Shown: positions 13,626 to 17,955 of the stretch, piece by piece
Numbering within the stretch: position 1 is the stretch's first letter
How the letters are laid out: the number at the start of each line of letters is the position of its first letter
Assembly (NCBI GenBank): GCA_003518755.1
Contig: DOYA01000132.1
Location: 1 to 17,955 of the forward strand
From: Clostridiales bacterium
GTDB lineage: Bacteria; Bacillota; Clostridia; TANB77; CAG-508
Length of the DNA stretch: 17,955 nt
Direction: 5' to 3'
Translations under genes and position numbers: made by a program
The notes under the pieces: generated by a model
Databases searched by the model: none
Seen by the model: the letters and a program-made list of their open reading frames with translations, nothing else
Told to the model about the DNA's origin: nothing

Positions 13626-13736
13626 AAATTTTGGTCCGCGTCAGCATTTCGTTTTTTAAAATCCGTATGGTGGGTATCCCTAAAGGGGTACCATAAGATT
13701 TTAAAAATGATGTGCGGTTAAACAGGACCAAAATTT
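13626..13736. repeat. Long imperfect hairpin B next to candidate RNA A
   Basis: A 111-nt stem-loop: 13626-13637 with 13725-13736 (AAATTTTGGTCC, perfect 12 bp), 13654-13663 with 13697-13706 (10 bp TTTTAAAATC), 13666-13671 with 13690-13695 (TATGGT) and an apical CCC-TAAA-GGG. It starts 5 nt beyond the stop of the HD-domain gene (minus strand) and 13 nt from structure A. On the plus strand the outer arm runs into five T; on the minus strand there is no T-run. It may be a separate RNA, part of one RNA with A, or a terminator/MITE-like repeat. Confidence 0.55.
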
Positions 13737-13740
13737 TTCC

Positions 13741-14295
13741 TTAAGTATCATAGAAGTATGTTGCCTCTAAATCTGCCTCATAAGTTAATAATGCAATTGG
13801 ATATTTTGTATATGCAATACCAATTGTATTATATAATTCTTTTGGTTCAGTGTGTCCCATATGCCAACGAATTGCATATTTTTCCTCGGGTGTTAATTTA
13901 ATGTATTCTGTAATCATCATTACAGATTTTTCGCCATGGCCATATGGAATAGTATCATCTACTGTATAATATGGTACTTTTTCCCATACTCCTAAAGCAT
14001 TTTTTGCATTTCTGTAATCTATTTTATAATAATTTGCTTTGCACAAATCATGAAGAAGTGCAATAAGTATTAGTGATTCTTGTGGTGTTTTGATATCAAT
14101 TACAGAATGTTCAACTTTATATTTTAGAATCTCATATACTTTTAAACTATGTTCTAATAATCCATGTTCTATTGAGCCATGAAATCTAGTACTAGCTGGT
14201 GCTTCAAAAAAATCAGTTTTGGTAATAAATTCAATTAAATCTTCAATATTTTCTCTATTTGTACTTCTTAATAAATTTAAAAATTCTTCTTTCAT
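13741..14295 (-). CDS. HD-domain phosphohydrolase-like protein
   Basis: A 184-residue all-helical HD-superfamily protein. Candidate metal ligands are His49 (LLEHSLKV), the His82-Asp83 pair in ALLHDLCK, His120 in YGHGEKS, His145 in IRWHMG and an acidic residue near the end (YEADLEATY). This is the pattern of small HD hydrolases of nucleotides or cyclic nucleotides; I cannot name the substrate. Some small HD proteins of this kind are carried by phages, but nothing else phage-like is nearby. AAAGGA 8 nt before the ATG supports the start. It is the last gene of the dut-GT-C-murI-sigH run, 72 nt after sigH, with a GGAAGTC-type repeat in between. Confidence 0.8.
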   Translation of the reverse strand: MKEEFLNLLRSTNRENIEDLIEFITKTDFFEAPASTRFHGSIEHGLLEHSLKVYEILKYKVEHSVIDIKTPQESLILIALLHDLCKANYYKIDYRNAKNALGVWEKVPYYTVDDTIPYGHGEKSVMMITEYIKLTPEEKYAIRWHMGHTEPKELYNTIGIAYTKYPIALLTYEADLEATYFYDT

Positions 14296-14317
14296 TTTCT
14301 TTTTCCTTTCATTAGAA

Positions 14318-14364
14318 AGTTGGAAGAAGGAAGTCTGACCTCCTACCTCTGACTTCCTCCCTCC
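14318..14364 (-). repeat. GC-rich GAAGTC/GTCAGAGG repeat between sigH and the HD gene
   Basis: A purine/pyrimidine-skewed block of short recurring words (GGAAGTC, TCTGACC, TCC, CTCTGACTTCC) with an 8-bp stem, AGGAAGTC at 14328-14335 pairing with 14351-14358. It stands out from the AT-rich surroundings. I recall similar GTCAGAGGT/GGAAGTC blocks dispersed in clostridial genomes. It may weakly terminate sigH transcription, but there is no proper T-run. Confidence 0.5.
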
Positions 14365-14367
14365 TTA

Positions 14368-15021
14368 TTATTCTGTTTCTATCTTATTTTTAATTTTTTG
14401 GGCTTTTTTTCTTATTCTTTGTATAGCAGTATCTACTGATTTTGTTTTTGTATTTAAACTTTCTGCTATTTTTGAATAGCTTTCTCCATTTTTATAATGT
14501 GTTAAAACTTGCTTCTCAAAATCACTTAGACTTGTATTAATTTCTTTTTCAACAACAGAAAAATATTCTTTTTTTGTAACTATTTCAAGTGGATCTTCAC
14601 CTGTTTTTCTAGTGTCTAGTACATCAATAACTTGTGTGTCTCCATCTTCATCATAGGCACCTGCATTTAATGATACAGAAGAATTTAAAGGAATATGCTT
14701 TTTACGATTAGAATTTTTAACAGCAGTAATCATCTGCCTTTCAATACATAAACCTGCAAATGTTTTAAATGAATTGTGCATCTGATTATTATATGATTTT
14801 ACTGCTTTATACAAACCTATATAGCCTTCTTGTAACATATCATCTTTTTCAGATCCAACCATAAAAAACTTATTTGCTTTAATGCTTACCATATCTTTAT
14901 ATCTATCTATTAAACAGTCTAAAGCTGTATTATTTTGTTCTTGTTTTGCTTTTTGTATTAATGTTTCATCTGACATTTGACTTAATTGTTGTCTAAAATC
15001 ATTTAGTTCAAATTCTGCCAT
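14368..15021 (-). CDS. sigH: RNA polymerase sigma factor SigH (Spo0H-type)
   Basis: A 217-residue sigma-70 family protein; Bacillus subtilis SigH has 218. Region 2 (about 36-105) shows LIDRYKDMVSIKANKFFMVG, then DDMLQEGYIGLYKAVKSY and FAGLCIERQMITAVKNSNRK; KHIPLNSSVSL is a near-exact SigH signature. Region 4 (about 165-215) is LSDFEKQVLTHYKNGESYSK with a helix-turn-helix ending VDTAIQRIRKKAQK. SigH directs early stationary-phase and sporulation genes in Bacilli and Clostridia, so the host probably comes from a spore-forming lineage, though sigH also persists in non-sporulating relatives. AAGGAG 7 nt before the ATG supports the start. It follows murI by 41 nt. In Bacillus sigH lies next to the rlmB/yacP and ribosomal genes, so this location with murI is different. 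Confidence 0.93.
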   Translation of the reverse strand: MAEFELNDFRQQLSQMSDETLIQKAKQEQNNTALDCLIDRYKDMVSIKANKFFMVGSEKDDMLQEGYIGLYKAVKSYNNQMHNSFKTFAGLCIERQMITAVKNSNRKKHIPLNSSVSLNAGAYDEDGDTQVIDVLDTRKTGEDPLEIVTKKEYFSVVEKEINTSLSDFEKQVLTHYKNGESYSKIAESLNTKTKSVDTAIQRIRKKAQKIKNKIETE

Positions 15022-15062
15022 TAGTAGCTCCTTATATGTTGGTTTTCTTGTTTAACATTATA

Positions 15063-15854
15063 TTAATTAATAGTTGTAATGTCAAGCTTTTTAGTTGATT
15101 TTAATAACTTTTTTATTGATTTTTCAAACATTTCTTCTTTCTTTGATACAATTATTTTAGTTGATGCGTTTGTTTTATTTGCTAACATATTATTTTTATT
15201 TAGATAATTATATACTTTTGTAGCTAATGCTTTTCCAGTATTAATCAGTGTTACATTATAATCAAATTCCTTTTTTATAACCTTTTCAAAATAAGGATAA
15301 TGCGTACATCCAAGTATTATTGTATTAACATTATTTTCTTTAAATATTTTCATATAATTATGTATTGCTTCTACAACATCTGATGTACTAATTTTTCCAT
15401 TTTCTGCAAATTCTGCAAGTAAAGGACATGACTGATTAAAAACTTCAACTTTAGGAATCTTTTCTTTTAAATATTTTTCCCATGCCCCATTTTTGATTGT
15501 ACCTACTGTGCCCATTACACCAATTTTAGCAATTTTTATATTTTTTACATATTCAACAGTAGGTAAAATTATACCTTCAATATAAGTATCATATTTTGAT
15601 TTTAAGGTCTTTAAAGCTTGAGATGTCGCAGTTCCACAAGCAATTATAATCATTTTTACATCATACGAAAGTAAATAACTCGTATTATAAGATGAAAACT
15701 TAATTATATCATCTTTTGATTTATTTCCATAAGGAAAATTTAATGTGTCACCCAAATAAATATAATTTTCATTAGGCATTATTTTTTCTAACTCATTTAA
15801 TACTGTAATTCCTCCCAAACCAGAATCAAATACTCCAATTGGTCTATTATCCAT
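15063..15854 (-). CDS. murI: Glutamate racemase
   Basis: Makes D-glutamate for peptidoglycan from L-glutamate without a cofactor (EC 5.1.1.3). The 263-residue protein begins PIGVFDSGLGGITVL with catalytic-site Asp10-Ser11, and contains YLGDTLNFPYG, then the two catalytic cysteines: Cys73 in IIIACGTATS and Cys183 in ILGCTHYP. The usual ACNTA around the first cysteine is ACGTA here, an Asn-to-Gly change that I believe occurs in some clostridial members. The start has a GGGGG run only 4 nt from the ATG, a short but workable spacing. The gene lies 8 nt after the GT-C-like gene and before sigH, so it is expressed as part of that operon. Confidence 0.93.
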   Translation of the reverse strand: MDNRPIGVFDSGLGGITVLNELEKIMPNENYIYLGDTLNFPYGNKSKDDIIKFSSYNTSYLLSYDVKMIIIACGTATSQALKTLKSKYDTYIEGIILPTVEYVKNIKIAKIGVMGTVGTIKNGAWEKYLKEKIPKVEVFNQSCPLLAEFAENGKISTSDVVEAIHNYMKIFKENNVNTIILGCTHYPYFEKVIKKEFDYNVTLINTGKALATKVYNYLNKNNMLANKTNASTKIIVSKKEEMFEKSIKKLLKSTKKLDITTIN

Positions 15855-15862
15855 AGATCCCC

Positions 15863-17539
15863 CTACTTGATTATTTCATATATAACAAAATAATCATCTG
15901 AATATATTTTATTATAATTTCCTTTATCTGTTTCATCAATTAACATTGCTATTTTGGAATTTTTATATAATATTATGTGTGTTATACCATAATCTTTAAA
16001 TGTTTTTCCATAGTATCTTCCAATATTTGATGTATTAATGAAGTCTATAAAAATATCATTGTTAGTTTTATTAAATTCAGGTGAATATAAATCTGCTCTT
16101 GAATCAATAAAAACCGGTATTCCTTTATATAATAAATAGCTACCATAATTATATTCATTAAATAATCTTATATTATTAACATCTAAATTTTCTAATATCC
16201 ATTCAGATGCTTTTACAGGATATGATTTTTCACTAACATATACATCATTACTTTTATTTTTGATATATTTACAGCTATAATAAATAGTAGGTAATGATAT
16301 TAATGCTATAATAAAAACATTAATAAATTTTTTCGATAATTCTTCAATTTTTTCACTTGAATATTTTTCTATAGCATTCGAAATCATTCGGTTTAATATC
16401 AGAGACCCCAAAAGAACAAACATTGTTGATTGTCTCTTTGAGCTAAACATCAAATAAGTTAGCCCACCTATCATAAATAAATCTGCAAGTCTTATTTTTG
16501 TTTTTGTAAATGTTAAAACCGCTAAAAATATGATTATTGTGCATAATATAGGTGTATCATTAATTAGAGTTAATGGTAAATGTTCATTTATATTTTGAGT
16601 TGTATTTCCATGCATTGTATTATATAAATATGTATATGGTGTTGTACCTAATGGTGTTAGAAAACCTGTTAACGCACAAATTAGCATTAAAACAATCAGC
16701 CACTTAACATTTTTATTTCTTTTTATTGTAATTTTATATGGTTCTTGATTTTCTCTATATTCTTTTCTTTTCTCATTTGAAATATATATTTGTTCTATCT
16801 TTTCATTTAATTCATTAACTTTTTCAATATTTTTTCTTGAAAGCCAAATAGCAATCTTTGTATAAAGTATTTCTATTTTTCTATATATAATTATATCAGC
16901 TAAAATTGCTATAATATATTCCCCTATATAAGGTAAGCTTATTACAAATAAAAATGGCCAAACAGCAACATGTAAGTTAGCTATTAAAATGGAACTAATT
17001 ACAATACCTATAGAGTATCTAATTTTTTTTGGATTTTCTATAAACTTTTCAATAAAATAAATCACACAAATAAATATTATAAATGTGGCTAATTGTGCTC
17101 TTGCTGCAATATAACTTTTCAAAAGATACATTGACAGCAAACTAATAATCAAGGAAATTATTTGATTTTTATTAAGCTTTTTATTTATCTCATAAATCAA
17201 TACACCAAGTAATATTGATAAAACACATACTGATACATATATACCTTGCCAACCACATTGATTATATATAATACTCATTATTACATCATAAAGCCAATGA
17301 GGATATGTATAAGGTAAATCATTATGCCAAGAATAGTGATCTTTCATATCAATACCATTTTTCTGTATCAAATTACCTATAGATACTGTATAAAAAGTAT
17401 CATTTTGAAGTGTTTTAGGTGCAATACTAAACGAAAAAAGTGCAATTAATAAAATTGCTATTATCTCAAAAATAGCTTTTTTATGATTCTTCCAAAAATC
17501 TAGAATAATTTTCATAAATACTACCATTTCCTTTCTCAT
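15863..17539 (-). CDS. Polytopic membrane protein, GT-C-like glycosyltransferase candidate
   Basis: A protein of up to 558 residues with about ten hydrophobic segments (first at about 22-40). After the first segment comes QNDTFYTVSIGNLIQKNGID, then DHYSWHND..YPHWLYD. This arrangement (an Asp soon after TM1, a G-E/N-x-I helix, a second D-x-x-S and a W-L) matches the first outer loop of GT-C transferases, which use lipid-linked sugars. Asp47 would be the catalytic candidate. A charged, coiled-coil-like loop lies at about 230-275, and a soluble tail of about 110 residues (YPVKASEWILENL ... FIDSRADLYSPEF) ends the protein. The ATG at 17539 overlaps the dUTPase stop (ATGA) but lacks a ribosome binding site; ATG at 17515 with AAAGGA upstream is an alternative. 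The function is inferred from pattern, not established. Confidence 0.65.
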   Translation of the reverse strand: MRKEMVVFMKIILDFWKNHKKAIFEIIAILLIALFSFSIAPKTLQNDTFYTVSIGNLIQKNGIDMKDHYSWHNDLPYTYPHWLYDVIMSIIYNQCGWQGIYVSVCVLSILLGVLIYEINKKLNKNQIISLIISLLSMYLLKSYIAARAQLATFIIFICVIYFIEKFIENPKKIRYSIGIVISSILIANLHVAVWPFLFVISLPYIGEYIIAILADIIIYRKIEILYTKIAIWLSRKNIEKVNELNEKIEQIYISNEKRKEYRENQEPYKITIKRNKNVKWLIVLMLICALTGFLTPLGTTPYTYLYNTMHGNTTQNINEHLPLTLINDTPILCTIIIFLAVLTFTKTKIRLADLFMIGGLTYLMFSSKRQSTMFVLLGSLILNRMISNAIEKYSSEKIEELSKKFINVFIIALISLPTIYYSCKYIKNKSNDVYVSEKSYPVKASEWILENLDVNNIRLFNEYNYGSYLLYKGIPVFIDSRADLYSPEFNKTNNDIFIDFINTSNIGRYYGKTFKDYGITHIILYKNSKIAMLIDETDKGNYNKIYSDDYFVIYEIIK

Positions 17540-17955
17540 TTGTTTATATTAGTAGAACCAAAACCACCTTTTCTAGTTCCCTGTGCCTCATCATTATCTG
17601 CTATTAAAAATGGCATAAAAATTGCTTGCCCAACTATGTCCCCTTTTTTTATCATAATATCTTCTTCTTTAATATTATAAAAAGCAAACATAAAATGTCC
17701 ATCATTGTCCTCATTTTCATAATAATCTTTATCAATAATTCCAACACTATTTGCTAGAATTAGCCCTTTCTTTTTAGGATTTGAGCTTCTATTTGCAAGC
17801 ATTAAATACTCATTATCTCCCATATAAGCTTTTAATCCTGTTTTAACAAGAGTTGGATTAGCTCCTTTTTTGAAGCTTGGTATAATAACATCTTCCGCTG
17901 CTTCTACATCATAACCAGCAGAATATTTAGTTTTTCTTTCAGGAAGATTAATATT
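17536..17955 (-). CDS. dut: dUTP diphosphatase, N-terminus cut off by window edge
   Basis: Hydrolyses dUTP to dUMP and pyrophosphate, keeping uracil out of DNA and feeding thymidylate synthesis. The frame is open to the right edge, so the start lies outside; an internal ATG at 17823 is not the start, because family motif I lies upstream of it. Motifs: LPERKTKYSAGYDVEAAEDV (motif I, AGYDVEA), RSSNPKKKGLILANSVGIID (motifs II-III), GDIVGQAIFMPF (motif IV) and RKGGFGST (motif V, the C-terminal arm that closes over the substrate). A short insertion follows IID (KDYYENEDNDGHF). The stop overlaps the next gene by 4 nt. Confidence 0.93.
   Translation of the reverse strand, partial: NINLPERKTKYSAGYDVEAAEDVIIPSFKKGANPTLVKTGLKAYMGDNEYLMLANRSSNPKKKGLILANSVGIIDKDYYENEDNDGHFMFAFYNIKEEDIMIKKGDIVGQAIFMPFLIADNDEAQGTRKGGFGSTNINK

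Noticed and set aside
13360..13740. T-box leader for hisS
   Set aside because: I looked for the T-box sequence (AGGGTGGNACCGCG) and an antiterminator/terminator pair on the minus strand and found neither; GGTACCCC and ACCCACC pieces belong to the apical part of hairpin B.

Overview
The window is AT-rich (I estimate roughly 27% GC), with strong AGGAGG-type ribosome binding sites, tight same-strand operons and a Spo0H-type sigma factor (SigH). Together these point to a low-GC Bacillota chromosome, most likely an uncultured or gut-type Clostridia. All genes but one (mutS2) read on the minus strand. No tRNA, rRNA, CRISPR array or prophage was seen.

Layout. 1-241: start of an AlbA_2 (Schlafen-type) DNA-binding protein whose C-terminus lies off the left edge; its leader holds three tandem copies of ATGTCAGAATAA. 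557-1135: 5'(3')-deoxyribonucleotidase-like HAD protein. 1453-2601: membrane-anchored extracytoplasmic protein of unknown function. Decayed gene scraps lie on either side of that gene. 2815-8343: a five-gene minus-strand cluster: GT8 glycosyltransferase, a GT8-acyltransferase fusion, a second PlsC-type acyltransferase, aspartate kinase (lysC) with an internal start for a beta subunit, and a Cof-type HAD phosphatase. The first three overlap and probably build a surface glycolipid or acylated glycan. 8344-8771: divergent promoter region with a large imperfect hairpin. 8781-11148: mutS2 on the plus strand, of full length but broken by a one-base frameshift just after Walker B. 11151-12075: a REP-associated tyrosine transposase (RAYT/Y1) element, framed by near-perfect 60-bp inverted ends and fitted exactly between the convergent mutS2 and hisS genes. 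12076-13359: hisS. 13421-13740: an unannotated, GC-elevated, highly structured stretch, the best candidate for an unrecognised non-coding RNA. 13741-17955: an operon of dUTPase (cut by the right edge), a polytopic GT-C-like membrane protein, murI, sigH and an HD-domain protein.

Most genes are housekeeping. The points most worth following are the structured region upstream of hisS, the GT8-PlsC fusion with its overlapping neighbours, the RAYT element with duplicated ends, the mutS2 frameshift, the in-frame MSE-stop repeats before the AlbA_2 gene, and the long hairpin between the divergent promoters.
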